Shown here: one piece after another, positions 1 to 9,342 of the stretch | How positions within the stretch are numbered: position 1 is the stretch's first letter | Layout: every line of letters begins with the position of its first letter | Assembly: GCF_022835695.1 (NCBI RefSeq) | Contig: NZ_BQUV01000011.1 | Span: 62,001 to 126,000, forward strand | Direction of reading: 5' to 3' | Source of the DNA: Bradyrhizobium sp. Ce-3 | GTDB taxonomy: Bacteria; Pseudomonadota; Alphaproteobacteria; Rhizobiales; Xanthobacteraceae | Length of the DNA: 64,000 nucleotides | Position numbers and translations under genes: made by a program | Notes under the pieces: generated by a model | Told to the model about the DNA's origin: nothing | The model's input: the letters and a program-made list of their open reading frames with translations, nothing else | Database searches by the model: none

Positions 1-552
1 GGCAATGTGCTCGCGAGCTACGACAAGATCCACATGTTCGACATCGATCTGCCGGGCGGCGAGAGCTACCGCGAATCGGCCAATTACCAGCCCGGCGAGA
101 CCGCCGTGATCTCCGACCTGCCCTGGGGCCGGATTGGCCTCACGATCTGCTACGACGTGCGCTTCCCGGCGCTGTATCGCGCGCTTGCCGAAGCCGGCGC
201 CTCGTTCCTCACCGTGCCCTCCGCCTTCACCCGCAAGACCGGCGAAGCGCATTGGCACACGCTGCTGCGCGCCCGCGCCATCGAGACCGGCTGCTTCGTG
301 TTCGCCGCCGCGCAGGCCGGCCTGCATGAGAACAAGCGCGAGACCTTCGGCCATTCGCTGATCATCGACCCCTGGGGCGAGATCCTCGCCGAGGGCGGCG
401 TCGAGCCCGGCGTATTCCTGGCCGAGATCGATCCCGCCAAGGTCGAGACCGCACGCAAGACCATTCCTTCGCTGCAGCATGGCAGGCGTTTCGGCATTGC
501 CGACCCCAAGGCGGGCCCGGAGCATCTGCACCTGGTCCGGGGTTCGGCATGA
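1..552 (+). CDS. carbon-nitrogen hydrolase (nitrilase superfamily), 5' truncated by the window
   Basis: The frame is open from base 1, so the true start lies upstream; 183 C-terminal residues are visible. Two of the three nitrilase-superfamily catalytic residues can be seen: Lys in DKIHMFD and Cys in LTICYDVRFP; the Glu would be upstream. The sequence resembles the Nit2/omega-amidase-like branch that hydrolyses small amides such as deaminated glutathione or 2-oxoglutaramate, but the substrate cannot be fixed from this part. Its stop overlaps the next ATG (ATGA), so the DUF1178 gene is probably translationally coupled. This pairing is common in alphaproteobacteria. Confidence 0.9.
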   Translation, partial: GNVLASYDKIHMFDIDLPGGESYRESANYQPGETAVISDLPWGRIGLTICYDVRFPALYRALAEAGASFLTVPSAFTRKTGEAHWHTLLRARAIETGCFVFAAAQAGLHENKRETFGHSLIIDPWGEILAEGGVEPGVFLAEIDPAKVETARKTIPSLQHGRRFGIADPKAGPEHLHLVRGSA

Positions 553-1019
553 TCCGCTACACGCTGCGCTGCGAGCAAGGTCATCAGTTCGAGAGCTGGT
601 TCCAGAGCTCCTCGGCCTATGAATCGCAGGAGCGGCGTCACCTGATCGATTGCCCGGTCTGCGGCTCTGACAAGGTCGAACGGGCAATCATGGCGCCCCA
701 GGTCATCGGCAAGCAGGGCCGCGAGCCGGCCCAGCCGGCGCCGGCCGCTCCCGCCGAGGCGGCGCCCGGCGAATCGACGTCGCTGATGATGGCGCAGGAG
801 CGCGAGCTGCGCAGCAAGCTGAAGGAACTGCGCGACCATATCGTGAAGAATGCCGACAATGTCGGCGAGCGGTTCCCGAACGAGGCCCGCAAGATGCATT
901 ACGGCGATATCGAGCACCGGCCGATCTATGGCGAAGCCTCGCCCGAGGAGGCGCGCGCGCTGATCGACGAGGGCGTCGAGGTCTCGCCGCTGCCGACACT
1001 GCCGGAAGACCGGAATTGA
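549..1019 (+). CDS. DUF1178 family protein
   Basis: 156 residues. The N-terminus (MIRYTLRCEQGHQFESWF) followed by a CPVCG pair is the DUF1178 signature and suggests a small zinc-ribbon-like fold. An Ala/Pro-rich stretch near residues 58-75 links it to a conserved C-terminal half containing NVGERFPNEARKMHYGD. No biochemical function is established for the family. It starts inside the stop codon of the nitrilase-family gene, so the two are almost certainly one operon. Confidence 0.9.
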   Translation: MIRYTLRCEQGHQFESWFQSSSAYESQERRHLIDCPVCGSDKVERAIMAPQVIGKQGREPAQPAPAAPAEAAPGESTSLMMAQERELRSKLKELRDHIVKNADNVGERFPNEARKMHYGDIEHRPIYGEASPEEARALIDEGVEVSPLPTLPEDRN

Positions 1020-1027
1020 CGCTCTCT

Positions 1028-1130
1028 CGTCATTCCGGGGCTCGCGAAGCGAGAGCCCGGAATCCATCAGGCCGCAAGTCCAGCGTTGAAATGGATTCCG
1101 GGCTCACGCTTCGCGCGCCCCGGAATGACG
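1028..1130. repeat. intergenic palindromic repeat, family A (two-arm copy)
   Basis: A long imperfect inverted repeat with ends CGTCATTCCGGGG and CCCCGGAATGACG. Two internal arms carry CGAGAGCCCGGAATCC and GGATTCCGGGCTCACG. Other copies lie at 5499-5601 and, as a single short hairpin, at 58987-59030. It sits between genes and may also act as a processing or termination structure. Confidence 0.85.
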
Positions 1131-1141
1131 GGAGAGAGTAA

Positions 1142-1582
1142 ATGGCTCCTGACACCTTTTCCTCCTGGCAGGTCTGGGCATTTCTTTCCGCCGTCTTCGC
1201 GGCATTGACCGCGATCTTCGCCAAGGTCGGCGTCGAGGGCATCAACTCCGATCTCGCCACCCTGATCCGCACCGTGATCGTGCTGATCACGCTGTCGGCC
1301 ATCCTGTTCGCAACCGGCCAATTCACCCAGGCCGGACCGATCTCGGGCAAGACCTGGCTGTTCCTGTTGCTGTCGGGGCTCGGCACCGGCGCGTCGTGGA
1401 TCTGCTATTTCCGCGCGCTCAAGCTCGGACCGGCCACACTCGTCGCGCCGATCGACAAGCTCAGCGTCGTGCTGGTGGCGCTGTTCGGCGCCGTCTTCCT
1501 CGGCGAGCGCCCCTCGGCCTATGGCTGGATCGGGATCGCGCTGATCTCGGCCGGCGCGGTGCTCATTGCCGTGAAGGGGTAA
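1142..1582 (+). CDS. half-size EamA-family transporter
   Basis: 146 residues with about five hydrophobic segments, forming one EamA repeat rather than the usual two-repeat ten-helix transporter. The C-terminal motif (RALKLGPATLVAPIDKLSVV, then FLGERPSAYGWIGIALI) is typical of the family. Half-size EamA proteins usually work as homo- or hetero-oligomers. The substrate is unknown. The ATG follows a GGGAGAGAGTAA purine run at the edge of the upstream palindromic repeat, which may supply the ribosome-binding site. The next gene is another EamA protein on the opposite strand. Confidence 0.88.
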   Translation: MAPDTFSSWQVWAFLSAVFAALTAIFAKVGVEGINSDLATLIRTVIVLITLSAILFATGQFTQAGPISGKTWLFLLLSGLGTGASWICYFRALKLGPATLVAPIDKLSVVLVALFGAVFLGERPSAYGWIGIALISAGAVLIAVKG

Positions 1583-1584
1583 TA

Positions 1585-1628
1585 GCGTTTTCGAGCGAAG
1601 TGGGCACCGGTTCGCGTGAAGAAAACGC
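1585..1628. repeat. short palindromic repeat, family F
   Basis: Hairpin with arms GCGTTTTC and GAAAACGC enclosing GGGCACCGGTTCGCGTG. It lies between two convergent transporter genes and could end transcription of both. Related elements carrying GATCATGCTC ends are at 19157-19206, 22415-22463 and about 35250-35271. Confidence 0.65.
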
Positions 1629-1641
1629 GTCAGACAGGAGT

Positions 1642-2541
1642 CTAAGCGGCGATCAGCAGCGCGACGCCGATCACGATCAGGACGATGCCGAACACCTCGC
1701 GCAGCGAGAACGGCTGCTTGAGCGAGACATATGCCACGCCCTGCGCGAACAGCACCTCGATCAGCGCCAGCGTGCGCACATTGGCGGCCGCGGTGAGCGC
1801 GAACGCCAGGAACCAGAATTGCGAGGAGAACGCGCCCATGAAGCCCGCGAACATCGAGGGCCGCCACAGGCCGAGAATCTTCCGCAGCACGTCGGGCGCG
1901 CGCAGCAGCAGATAGACCGACAGGATCAGCGTCTGGACGAACAGGCTCCACATCAGCGTGTAGGAGGCCGCGGTGACAAACGAGACGCCGGGCACGGCAA
2001 TGATCGCGCCGCGAAAGCTCACCGCCGAGATCGCGAACACCGCGGCGGCGCCGAGGCCGAGCACGGTCGGGCGCAGATCGGCAAAGCTCTTTTGCCCGCC
2101 AGGCCGCAGCGCGGTGATGACGACGCCGACCGTGGCGATCACGATCGCGATCACCTTGGGCGCCGTGAGATGGTCGCCGAGAAAGATGAAGCCGAAGATC
2201 GCGGTCTGGATCGCCTCGGTCTTCATATAGGCCGTGGTCACCACGAAGGAGCGGTCGTTCATCGCCAGCAGCATGAAACCGGTGCCGACGATCTGGCTGA
2301 GCGCGCCGGACAGCAGCCATGGCCAGAACGACGATGCCGGCCACGGCACCCGATCTCCGGTCAGCAGCACCGCCAGCGCGAAGAACACCACCGAGAACGG
2401 CAGGCCGAACAGGAAGCGGATATTGGTCGCGCCCCAGGTCCCGAGCGGCCCGGTCAGATGCCGCTGCATCGCATTGCGCGCCACCTGCCCGAACGCAGCG
2501 ACGATGGTGAAGGGAATCCAGAGCGAGGCGATCGTGAACAT
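1642..2541 (-). CDS. EamA-family (DMT superfamily) transporter
   Basis: 299 residues from the ATG at 2541, which begins MFTIASLWIPFTIVAAFGQ directly with a membrane helix. The same frame is open to 2595, but that extension is Arg/Pro-rich and lacks a good ribosome-binding site. About ten hydrophobic segments form two EamA repeats; FGFIFLGDHLTAPKVIAI marks the end of the first and the second ends FSLREVFGIVLIVIGVALLI. This is an inner-membrane exporter of unknown small metabolites. Convergent with the half-size EamA gene. Confidence 0.88.
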   Translation of the reverse strand: MFTIASLWIPFTIVAAFGQVARNAMQRHLTGPLGTWGATNIRFLFGLPFSVVFFALAVLLTGDRVPWPASSFWPWLLSGALSQIVGTGFMLLAMNDRSFVVTTAYMKTEAIQTAIFGFIFLGDHLTAPKVIAIVIATVGVVITALRPGGQKSFADLRPTVLGLGAAAVFAISAVSFRGAIIAVPGVSFVTAASYTLMWSLFVQTLILSVYLLLRAPDVLRKILGLWRPSMFAGFMGAFSSQFWFLAFALTAAANVRTLALIEVLFAQGVAYVSLKQPFSLREVFGIVLIVIGVALLIAA

Positions 2542-2647
2542 GCGGGAAAAGGGCCGAGGCGGGAGTACGCGGGCAACGTGCCCGGCACAACGCATGCGGT
2601 CAACCGAGTGGGCGCATGACTGGATTGCGCACGATCAGCGAATTTGC

Positions 2648-2737
2648 CGTAGCCCGGATGAAGCGAAGCGCAATCCGGGATCACCCCAACCGCGGACGAA
2701 CCGGCCCCGGATTGCGCTGCGCTCCATCCGGGCTACG
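2648..2737. repeat. intergenic inverted repeat, family C
   Basis: Ends are CGTAGCCCGG and CCGGGCTACG, with inner arms GCGAAGCGCAATCCGG and CCGGATTGCGCTGCGC. It lies just past the ubiG stop codon. The sequence type is a familiar dispersed element of Bradyrhizobium-like genomes. Confidence 0.8.
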
Positions 2738-2758
2738 CAAGCCGAGCGAGACGAAGAC

Positions 2759-3523
2759 CTACACCTCCTCCGCCACCACCATGTAGTTCACGTCCATGTC
2801 GGACGAGACGCTCCATTTGTCGGCGAGCGGGTTGTAGACCACGCCGGCCTGCTCGGTGACGGTGAGGTTGACGTCGCCGAGATAGCGCTCGAGCTCGGCG
2901 GGGGTGACGAACTTGCTCCACTCATGGGTGCCGCGCGGCAGCCAGCGCAGCACATATTCGGCGCCGACGATCGCCAGCGCGAAACTCTTCCAGTTGCGGT
3001 TCAGCGTCGAGACCACCATCAGCCCGCCGGGTTTGAGCATCGCGGCGCAGCGCTTGACGAAGGCGCCGACGTCGACGACGTGCTCGACCACCTCCATCGC
3101 CAGCACGATGTCGAAGCGCTCGCGCACGTCCATGTCCTCGATCGTGGTGCAGCGGTAGTCGATCGACAGATGGCCCTTGTCGGCATGCAGCTTCGCGGCC
3201 GCGATGTTGGTGGCGGAGGGATCGATGCCGATCACCTGGGCCCCGAGCCGCGTGAACGGCTCGCACAGCAGGCCGGCGCCGCAGCCGATGTCGAGCAGAC
3301 GCAGGCCGGACAGGCAGTTCAGGCTCTTGGCGTTGCGCTCGAATTTGCGGCAGGCGGCGTCGCGGATATAGGTCAGGCGCAGCGGATTGATCTTGTGCAG
3401 CGGCGCCATCTTGCCGCGCGGATCCCACCATTCATCCGACAGTTTTGAGAATTTTGCGATCTCGGCCGGATCGACCGAGCTTGCGGAGGCGTTTGCGTTT
3501 GAAAGCGTTGTTTGCGTGGCCAT
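2759..3523 (-). CDS. ubiG: ubiquinone biosynthesis O-methyltransferase
   Basis: 254 residues from the ATG at 3523. It carries the class I S-adenosylmethionine site LLDIGCGAGLLCEPF (residues 76-90), the acidic end of strand 2 (VIGIDPS), and the UbiG-type stretch AMEVVEHVVDVGAFV. It catalyses both O-methylation steps of ubiquinone synthesis. The N-terminus (KFSKLSDEWWDPRGKM) is diagnostic of UbiG. A longer in-frame reading to 4009 runs into the neighbouring gene and is rejected. In this family ubiG is often next to lysC, as here. Confidence 0.96.
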   Translation of the reverse strand: MATQTTLSNANASASSVDPAEIAKFSKLSDEWWDPRGKMAPLHKINPLRLTYIRDAACRKFERNAKSLNCLSGLRLLDIGCGAGLLCEPFTRLGAQVIGIDPSATNIAAAKLHADKGHLSIDYRCTTIEDMDVRERFDIVLAMEVVEHVVDVGAFVKRCAAMLKPGGLMVVSTLNRNWKSFALAIVGAEYVLRWLPRGTHEWSKFVTPAELERYLGDVNLTVTEQAGVVYNPLADKWSVSSDMDVNYMVVAEEV

Positions 3524-3537
3524 GATTGCGCGCGCCC

Positions 3538-4005
3538 CTATCGCGCGGTGATCGAATTGCGGAACGACAGCGGCGAGGCGATGGTCTTGATGATCTCGAT
3601 GCCCTCGCCGACACCGCGGATGGTGACGTCGCCATAATTGAGCAGGCGCCCCATGATGCTCTGGTTGACGTCGACGCTCTCGACCTTGTCGAGGCTCATC
3701 TCGAAGGTGCGCCGCTTGATGAAGCCAGACTTGTGCACCACGCGGAAATTGGTGACGTCGGTCTCGGTGGTCCAGCGATGGAACCAGGCCGCGGCGGTCC
3801 AGTACAGCGCCGCCACCGCAACCACGGCGGCGGCCGCCAGGCAGGCCAGCACCAGGCCGTCGACCGTCGTGAACCGCGACAGGATCAAGAGCGCCAGCAC
3901 CACGATCCAGGCCCCGATCGCCGGCAGATAGAACATCCAGTGCGCATTGGTGGAGTACAGCACCTTCTCGCCGGGCTGCAGGATCTCGTCGATATAGCGT
4001 CCCAT
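3538..4005 (-). CDS. PH-domain (YdbT-like) membrane protein
   Basis: 155 residues from the ATG at 4005 (MGRYIDEILQPGEKVLYST). Two hydrophobic helices near residues 25-70 are followed by a bacterial PH domain with TDVTNFRVVHKSGFIKRR and a C-terminal VTIRGVGEGIEIIKTIASP. The family anchors a beta-sandwich domain at the inner membrane; its role is unknown. The start is 57 bases inside the longest open frame, because the upstream stretch is Arg-rich and non-conserved in style. It lies 14 bases upstream of ubiG and probably shares its transcript. Confidence 0.85.
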   Translation of the reverse strand: MGRYIDEILQPGEKVLYSTNAHWMFYLPAIGAWIVVLALLILSRFTTVDGLVLACLAAAAVVAVAALYWTAAAWFHRWTTETDVTNFRVVHKSGFIKRRTFEMSLDKVESVDVNQSIMGRLLNYGDVTIRGVGEGIEIIKTIASPLSFRNSITAR

Positions 4006-4227
4006 CCAATCCCGCCTTCGAGCCAGCCCCGAGTTACGCCCTGAGTTACCCTTGCGCCACAACCCGCCCGCAACCGGTCAAAACACCCCCAAAGGACCCC
4101 GGCGGCCCCCTACCAACCGGCTTGCCCCCGGGCGCGGCGCTATGTATACGCGCCTTTCGGTGCCCGCGCTTGCGGTTTTCGGCGTGGGTTAACCTACTTA
4201 TCCTCTTAAAGGAATAGACGCGTCGTC

Positions 4228-5484
4228 ATGGGCCGCCTCGTGATGAAATTCGGCGGTACGTCCGTCGCCAATATCGATCGTATCCGCAACGTCGCGCAGC
4301 ATGTGAAGCGCGAGGTCGACGCGGGCCACGAGGTCGCCGTCGTCGTCTCGGCGATGTCCGGCAAGACCAACGAGCTGGTGGCCTGGTGCACCGAGTCCTC
4401 GCCGATGCACGATGCGCGCGAATATGACGCCGTGGTCGCCTCCGGCGAACAGGTCACCTCGGGCCTGCTCGCGATCGTGCTGCAGGGCATCGGCATCCAG
4501 GCCCGCTCCTGGCAGGGCTGGCAGATCCCGATCAAGACCTCGGACGCGCACGCCTCGGCACGCATCCTCGATATCGACGGCACCGAGATCGTCACCCGCT
4601 TCAAGGAGCGCAAGGAAGTCGCGGTGATCGCCGGCTTCCAGGGCATCAATCCCGATACCGGCCGCATCACCACGCTCGGCCGCGGCGGCTCGGACACCTC
4701 GGCGGTGGCGATCGCGGCCGCGCTGAAGGCCGACCGCTGCGACATCTACACCGATGTCGACGGCGTCTACACCACCGACCCCCGCGTGGTGCCGAAGGCG
4801 CGCCGGCTCGACAAGATCGCGTTCGAGGACATGCTGGAGCTGGCCTCGCAGGGCGCCAAGGTGCTGCAGGTTCGCTCGGTGGAACTCGGCATGGTGCACA
4901 ACATGCCGATCTTCGTGCGCTCCAGCTTCGACAAGCCAGAGGATATCGACCCGCACGCCAACCAGCCGCCGGGCACGCTGATCTGCAGCGAGGAGGAAAT
5001 CATGGAAATGCACGTCGTCACCGGCATCGCCTTCTCCAAGGACGAAGCCCAGATCTCCGTGCGCCAGATCGAGGACAAGCCGGGCGTCGCCGCGGCGATC
5101 TTCGGGCCGCTCGCGGACGCCAACATCAACGTCGACATGATCGTGCAGAACGTGTCGGAGGACGGCAAGACCACCGACCTCACCTTCACCGTGCCGGCCA
5201 CCGACTATAACCGCGCCAAGGACACCATTACCTCCGCCAAGGCCAAGATCGGCTACGCCAGGCTCGACACCGAGACCGACGTCGCCAAGGTCTCGGTGAT
5301 CGGCAGCGGCATGCGCAGCCATGCCGGCGTCGCGGCCAAGGCATTCAAGGCGCTGGCCGAGCGCAACATCAACATCCGCGCCATCACCACCTCCGAGATC
5401 AAGTTCTCGGTGCTGATCGACGCCGCCTATACCGAGCTTGCGGTGCGCACGCTGCACACGCTGTACGGGCTGGACCAGGCGTAG
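4228..5484 (+). CDS. lysC: aspartate kinase
   Basis: 418 residues, full length for the single-function enzyme. The N-terminal kinase signature KFGGTSVANIDRI, the SAMSGKTNELV loop and the catalytic GRGGSDTSAVAIAAAL segment are present. Two ACT regulatory domains follow after about residue 265 (RQIEDKPGVAAAIF and SVIGSGMRSHAGVAAKAF). It makes aspartyl phosphate, the first step toward lysine, threonine, methionine and diaminopimelate, and is presumably feedback-inhibited. Transcribed divergently from ubiG. A purine run AAAGGAA sits about 15 bases ahead of the ATG. Confidence 0.97.
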   Translation: MGRLVMKFGGTSVANIDRIRNVAQHVKREVDAGHEVAVVVSAMSGKTNELVAWCTESSPMHDAREYDAVVASGEQVTSGLLAIVLQGIGIQARSWQGWQIPIKTSDAHASARILDIDGTEIVTRFKERKEVAVIAGFQGINPDTGRITTLGRGGSDTSAVAIAAALKADRCDIYTDVDGVYTTDPRVVPKARRLDKIAFEDMLELASQGAKVLQVRSVELGMVHNMPIFVRSSFDKPEDIDPHANQPPGTLICSEEEIMEMHVVTGIAFSKDEAQISVRQIEDKPGVAAAIFGPLADANINVDMIVQNVSEDGKTTDLTFTVPATDYNRAKDTITSAKAKIGYARLDTETDVAKVSVIGSGMRSHAGVAAKAFKALAERNINIRAITTSEIKFSVLIDAAYTELAVRTLHTLYGLDQA

Positions 5485-5498
5485 GGCTTTCTCTCCAC

Positions 5499-5601
5499 CG
5501 TCATTCCGGGGCCCGTGAAGCGGGAGCCCGGAATCCGTCGGGCCGCAGGTTCCGTGGATGAATGGATTCCAGGCTCTCGCTTCGCGAGCCCCGGAATGAC
5601 G
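5499..5601. repeat. intergenic palindromic repeat, family A (two-arm copy)
   Basis: Ends CGTCATTCCGGGG and CCCCGGAATGACG, as in the copy at 1028-1130, with inner arms GAGCCCGGAATCC and GGATTCCAGGCTC. It follows the lysC stop by 14 bases and may end lysC transcription. Confidence 0.85.
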
Positions 5602-5693
5602 AGGGGCATTGGCCGCCTCCGGTACCCACATCCCGGAGTTAGAATTTCTCTTAGCGGGCGCAGCATTGGGCTGACGCAGACGTTATTTGCTAC

Positions 5694-5709
5694 TGGCAGG
5701 CGTTTTGCT
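5694..5709 (+). promoter_or_regulatory. possible sigma-54 promoter of ptsP
   Basis: TGGCAGGCGTTTTGCT has GG and GC separated by exactly 10 bases and matches the -24/-12 consensus TGGCACG-N4-TTGCW except for one base in the -24 box. The position implies a leader of about 190 bases ahead of ptsP. RpoN control would suit a nitrogen-PTS gene, but this is a single motif match. Confidence 0.35.
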
Positions 5710-5759
5710 TGGCAAAGCGAGCCTCGATTGGCTATACGGCCAGTCAGGTAGGCTGTCGC

Positions 5760-5776
5760 AAACTGTGGCACAGTTT
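5760..5776. promoter_or_regulatory. perfect inverted repeat upstream of ptsP
   Basis: AAACTGT-GGC-ACAGTTT: two 7-base arms around a 3-base centre, about 130 bases before the ptsP ATG. Size and symmetry suit a dimeric regulator. The protein that would bind is unknown. Confidence 0.35.
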
Positions 5777-5906
5777 AGTGATCCCGAATCGGCGGGAACT
5801 GGCGCGAGCGGCGACACCGAATGACTAAAATTGTTGTTTTTGACGAGTTTTGCGCCAGCGGCCGGCCGCACCGGTGCGCCGGCCTCGTGGGGAGGGACTG
5901 AAGCCT

Positions 5907-8174
5907 ATGCGGAGCGCGTCGGGAGGCCCACGCATCCTGTTGAGACGGCTCCGCGAAACCATGGCGGAGCAAGTCTCCGCCCAGGAGCGCCTCGACAAGA
6001 TCGTGGTGCTGATCGCGGCCAACATGGTGGCCGAGGTCTGCTCCTGCTACGTGCTGCGCATCGACAACACCCTCGAACTCTACGCCACCGAAGGTCTGAA
6101 CCGCGACGCCGTGCACCGCACCGTGCTGAGCGCGCATGAAGGCCTGGTCGGCCTCGTCGCCAGCGAGGCGACGCCGCTCAATCTGTCCGACGCCCAGAGT
6201 CACCCGGCCTTCGCTTACCGCCCGGAGACCGGCGAAGAGGCCTACCACTCGTTCCTCGGCGTGCCGATCCTGCGCGCCGGCAACACGCTCGGCGTGCTGG
6301 TGGTGCAGAACCGCGCCAAGCGCACCTATGTCGAGGAAGAGGTCGAGGCGCTGCAGACCACCGCCATGGTGCTGGCGGAGATGATCGCCTCCGGCGAGCT
6401 TGCCGCGCTGGCGCAGCCCGGCGCCGAGCCCGCCGCGCGGCACTCGCTGCACAAGACCGGCGCGGTGCTCTCCGACGGCATCGCGCTCGGCCATGTCGTG
6501 CTGCACGAGCCGCGCGTCGTCATCACCAACTACATCGCCGAGGACCTGCCGAAGGAGGTCAAGCGGCTCGACACCGCGCTGGCGAATTTGCGCGCCGATC
6601 TCGACCGCATGCTGGAGCGCGGCGACGTCGCCGACGGCGGCGAGCACCGCGAGGTGCTGGAAGCCTACCGCATGTTCGCCAACGACCAGGGCTGGTCGCA
6701 CAAGCTGCATGAGGCGGTCGCCACCGGCCTCACCGCCGAAGCCGCCGTCGAACGCGTGCAGTCCGACACCCGCGCGCGCATGCTGCGCTCGACCGATCCT
6801 TATCTGCGCGACCGCCTGCACGACCTCGAGGATCTCGGCCATCGCCTGATGCGCCAATTGGTCGGCCAGGACCACGCGCCGTCGCGCGAGCAGCTGCCCG
6901 ACAACGCCATCCTGATCGCCCGCGCGATGGGTCCCGCGGCGCTGCTCGACTATGACCGCAAGCGGCTGCGCGGCCTGGTGCTGGAGGAAGGCACCGCGAA
7001 TTCCCACGTCTCGATCGTGGCGCGCGCGCTCGGCATTCCCGCGGTCGGCGAGGTGCCGAACGCGCCCGGCATCGCCGATCCGGGCGATGCCATCATCGTC
7101 GACGGCATTTCCGGCGAGATCTATGTCCGCCCCTCCGCCGAGATCGAATCCGCCTATGCCGAGCGCGTCCGGTTCCGGGCGCGGCGGCAGGCGCAATATT
7201 CGGCGCTGCGCGACAAGCCTTGCGTGACCAAGGACGGCCAGCCGATCGAGCTCCTGATCAATGCCGGCCTGACCATCGACCTGCCGCATATCGAGGACAC
7301 CGGCAGCGCCGGCATCGGCCTGTTCCGCACCGAATTGCAGTTCATGGTGAGCCCGAATCTGCCGCGCTCGAGCGACCAGCTCGCGCTGTACCGCACCGTG
7401 CTCGACGCCGCGGGCGCCAAGCCCGTCACCTTCCGCACGCTCGACATCGGCGGCGACAAGGCGCTGCCCTATATGGAGACCGTGGTCGAGGAGAATCCCG
7501 CGCTGGGCTGGCGCGCGATCCGGCTCGGCCTCGATCGCCCCGGCCTGCTGCGCGGCCAGATCCGCGCGCTGCTGCGTGCCGGCGGCGGCCGCGCGCTGAA
7601 GATCATGTTCCCGATGATCTCCGACATCGCCGAGTTCGATCAGGCCAAGGCGATCGTCGAGCGCGAACTGACCTATCTGCGCCAGCACGGCCATTCGCTG
7701 CCCGAGCGCATCGATATCGGCACCATGGTCGAGGTGCCCGCGCTGCTCTACCAGCTCGACGAATTGCTGGAGAAGGTCGATTTCGTCTCGGTCGGCTCCA
7801 ACGATCTGTTCCAGTTCCTGTTCGCGGTCGACCGCGGCAACGCCAAGGTCTCCGAGCGCTTCGACATCCTGTCGGCGCCGATCATGCGCGCACTGCGCGA
7901 CATCGTGCGCAAGGCCAGGACCGCCAAGAAAGCCGCCTCGCTGTGCGGCGAGATGGCGTCCAAGCCGATCGGGGCGCTGGCGCTGATCGCGCTCGGCTAC
8001 CGCTCGCTGTCGCTGTCGGCAACCGCGCACGGCCCGGTCAAGGCGATGATCCTCGACCTCGACGCCAAGAAGGCCGAGGCGATGATCAACCCGCTGCTGG
8101 ACGCGCCGGTCGGCAGCGTCTCGATCCGCGCGGCGCTGACCAAGTTTGCGGAAACCGAGGGGCTGGCCTTGTAG
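5907..8174 (+). CDS. ptsP: phosphoenolpyruvate-protein phosphotransferase of the nitrogen PTS (EI-Ntr)
   Basis: 755 residues from the ATG at 5907, preceded by GGAGGGA 10 bases upstream. An N-terminal GAF domain (about residues 20-165) is followed by the PEP-utilising N-domain, the mobile swivel domain with phospho-accepting His367 in [11 protein letters not shown], and the PEP-binding TIM barrel with [14 protein letters not shown] and [14 protein letters not shown]. It passes phosphate from PEP to NPr and then EIIA-Ntr, linking nitrogen and carbon status, potassium homeostasis and PHB control in alphaproteobacteria. The GAF domain is the usual glutamine sensor of EI-Ntr. It precedes prfA by 56 bases. 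Confidence 0.97.
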   Translation: MRSASGGPRILLRRLRETMAEQVSAQERLDKIVVLIAANMVAEVCSCYVLRIDNTLELYATEGLNRDAVHRTVLSAHEGLVGLVASEATPLNLSDAQSHPAFAYRPETGEEAYHSFLGVPILRAGNTLGVLVVQNRAKRTYVEEEVEALQTTAMVLAEMIASGELAALAQPGAEPAARHSLHKTGAVLSDGIALGHVVLHEPRVVITNYIAEDLPKEVKRLDTALANLRADLDRMLERGDVADGGEHREVLEAYRMFANDQGWSHKLHEAVATGLTAEAAVERVQSDTRARMLRSTDPYLRDRLHDLEDLGHRLMRQLVGQDHAPSREQLPDNAILIARAMGPAALLDYDRKRLRGLVLEEGTANSHVSIVARALGIPAVGEVPNAPGIADPGDAIIVDGISGEIYVRPSAEIESAYAERVRFRARRQAQYSALRDKPCVTKDGQPIELLINAGLTIDLPHIEDTGSAGIGLFRTELQFMVSPNLPRSSDQLALYRTVLDAAGAKPVTFRTLDIGGDKALPYMETVVEENPALGWRAIRLGLDRPGLLRGQIRALLRAGGGRALKIMFPMISDIAEFDQAKAIVERELTYLRQHGHSLPERIDIGTMVEVPALLYQLDELLEKVDFVSVGSNDLFQFLFAVDRGNAKVSERFDILSAPIMRALRDIVRKARTAKKAASLCGEMASKPIGALALIALGYRSLSLSATAHGPVKAMILDLDAKKAEAMINPLLDAPVGSVSIRAALTKFAETEGLAL

Positions 8175-8230
8175 CGACGCTGCCGTCGCCTCGCCACCCT
8201 TCGCGCTTTCCGCAAATTCGAGATACCGCC

Positions 8231-9310
8231 ATGCTACCCGAAGCCAAACTCGACGTCCTGCTCGCCCATCACGCCTCGCTCGAGGCCGAGCTGCTCCGCG
8301 ACGTCAAGTCCGATCGCTATGTTGCGATCACCCGCGAGCTCGCCGAGCTCAATCCGCTGATCGATGCCGTCAAGCTCTATCGCGCCGCCCGGTCGGAGCT
8401 CACCGACACCGAGGCGATGCTGGCCGATGCGGGGACTGACGCCGAGATGCGCAGCATGGCGGAAGCCGAGCTCGAGACCTTGCAGGTGCGGATCGGCGAT
8501 CTCGAGCAGCAGATCCGCATCGCGCTGTTGCCGAAGGACGCGATGGACGACCGCAACGTGGTGCTGGAAATCCGCGCCGGCACCGGCGGCGACGAGGCCT
8601 CGCTGTTCGCCGGCGACCTGTTCCGGATGTATGAGCGCTTCGCGGCGCTGCAGGGCTGGAAGGTCGAGGTGATCTCGGCGAGCGAAGGCACCGTCGGCGG
8701 CTACAAGGAAATCATCGCCGAGGTGCAGGGCCGCGGCGCCTTCGCCAAGCTGAAGTTCGAATCCGGCGTGCACCGGGTGCAGCGCGTGCCCGACACCGAG
8801 ACCCAGGGCCGCATCCACACCTCGGCCGCGACCGTCGCGGTGCTGCCCGAAGTCGAGGATGTCGATGTCGACATCAAGAACGACGATCTGCGGATCGAGA
8901 CCATGCGCGCCGGCGGCGCCGGCGGCCAGCACGTCAACAAGACCGAATCGGCGATCCGCATCACCCATCTGCCGACCGGCATCGTGGTGATGATGCAGGA
9001 CAGCCGCTCGCAGCATAAGAACCGGGCGTCGGCGATGAACATCCTGCGCTCGCGCATCTACGACGCCGAGCGCCAGCGCGTCGAGGCCGCGCGCTCCGCC
9101 GACCGCAAGGAGAAGGTCGGCTCCGGCGACCGGAGCGAGCGCATCCGCACCTATAATTTCCCGCAAGGACGCGTCACCGACCACCGCATCAACCTGACGC
9201 TCTACAAGCTGCCGCAGGTGATCGCGGGCGAAAGCTTAGGCGAACTGATCGACGCGCTGACCACCGAGCACCAGGCCGCGCAGCTCGCCGCACAGGGCGC
9301 GGCGGCCTGA
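8231..9310 (+). CDS. prfA: peptide chain release factor 1
   Basis: 359 residues. The catalytic GGQ lies at residues 231-233 within [15 protein letters not shown]. The stop-codon recognition tripeptide is PDT in [14 protein letters not shown], fitting the PxT form of release factor 1, which reads UAA and UAG. N-terminal helices and the C-terminal [11 protein letters not shown] segment are intact. The usual partner prmC, which methylates the GGQ glutamine, is not adjacent; it starts about 6.8 kb downstream, after a regulator/transporter block. Confidence 0.97.
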   Translation: MLPEAKLDVLLAHHASLEAELLRDVKSDRYVAITRELAELNPLIDAVKLYRAARSELTDTEAMLADAGTDAEMRSMAEAELETLQVRIGDLEQQIRIALLPKDAMDDRNVVLEIRAGTGGDEASLFAGDLFRMYERFAALQGWKVEVISASEGTVGGYKEIIAEVQGRGAFAKLKFESGVHRVQRVPDTETQGRIHTSAATVAVLPEVEDVDVDIKNDDLRIETMRAGGAGGQHVNKTESAIRITHLPTGIVVMMQDSRSQHKNRASAMNILRSRIYDAERQRVEAARSADRKEKVGSGDRSERIRTYNFPQGRVTDHRINLTLYKLPQVIAGESLGELIDALTTEHQAAQLAAQGAAA

Positions 9311-9342
9311 GCGGCGCCGTCATTCGCCGCCGAACGTGCCGT

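Larger units (their letters stand above)
5485..5906 (+). other. 422-base gap upstream of ptsP
   Basis: The first part holds the palindromic repeat at 5499-5601. The second part holds the likely ptsP promoter: a sigma-54-like element at 5694-5709 and a short perfect inverted repeat at 5760-5776. I see no coding region with a believable start; the longest frames here are built from the repeat. Confidence 0.6.

Noticed and set aside
1067-2590. 507-residue open frame on the minus strand
   Set aside because: It is the opposite strand or other frame of two EamA genes plus a palindromic repeat, is Arg/Ala-rich without any domain, and reads through the repeat.
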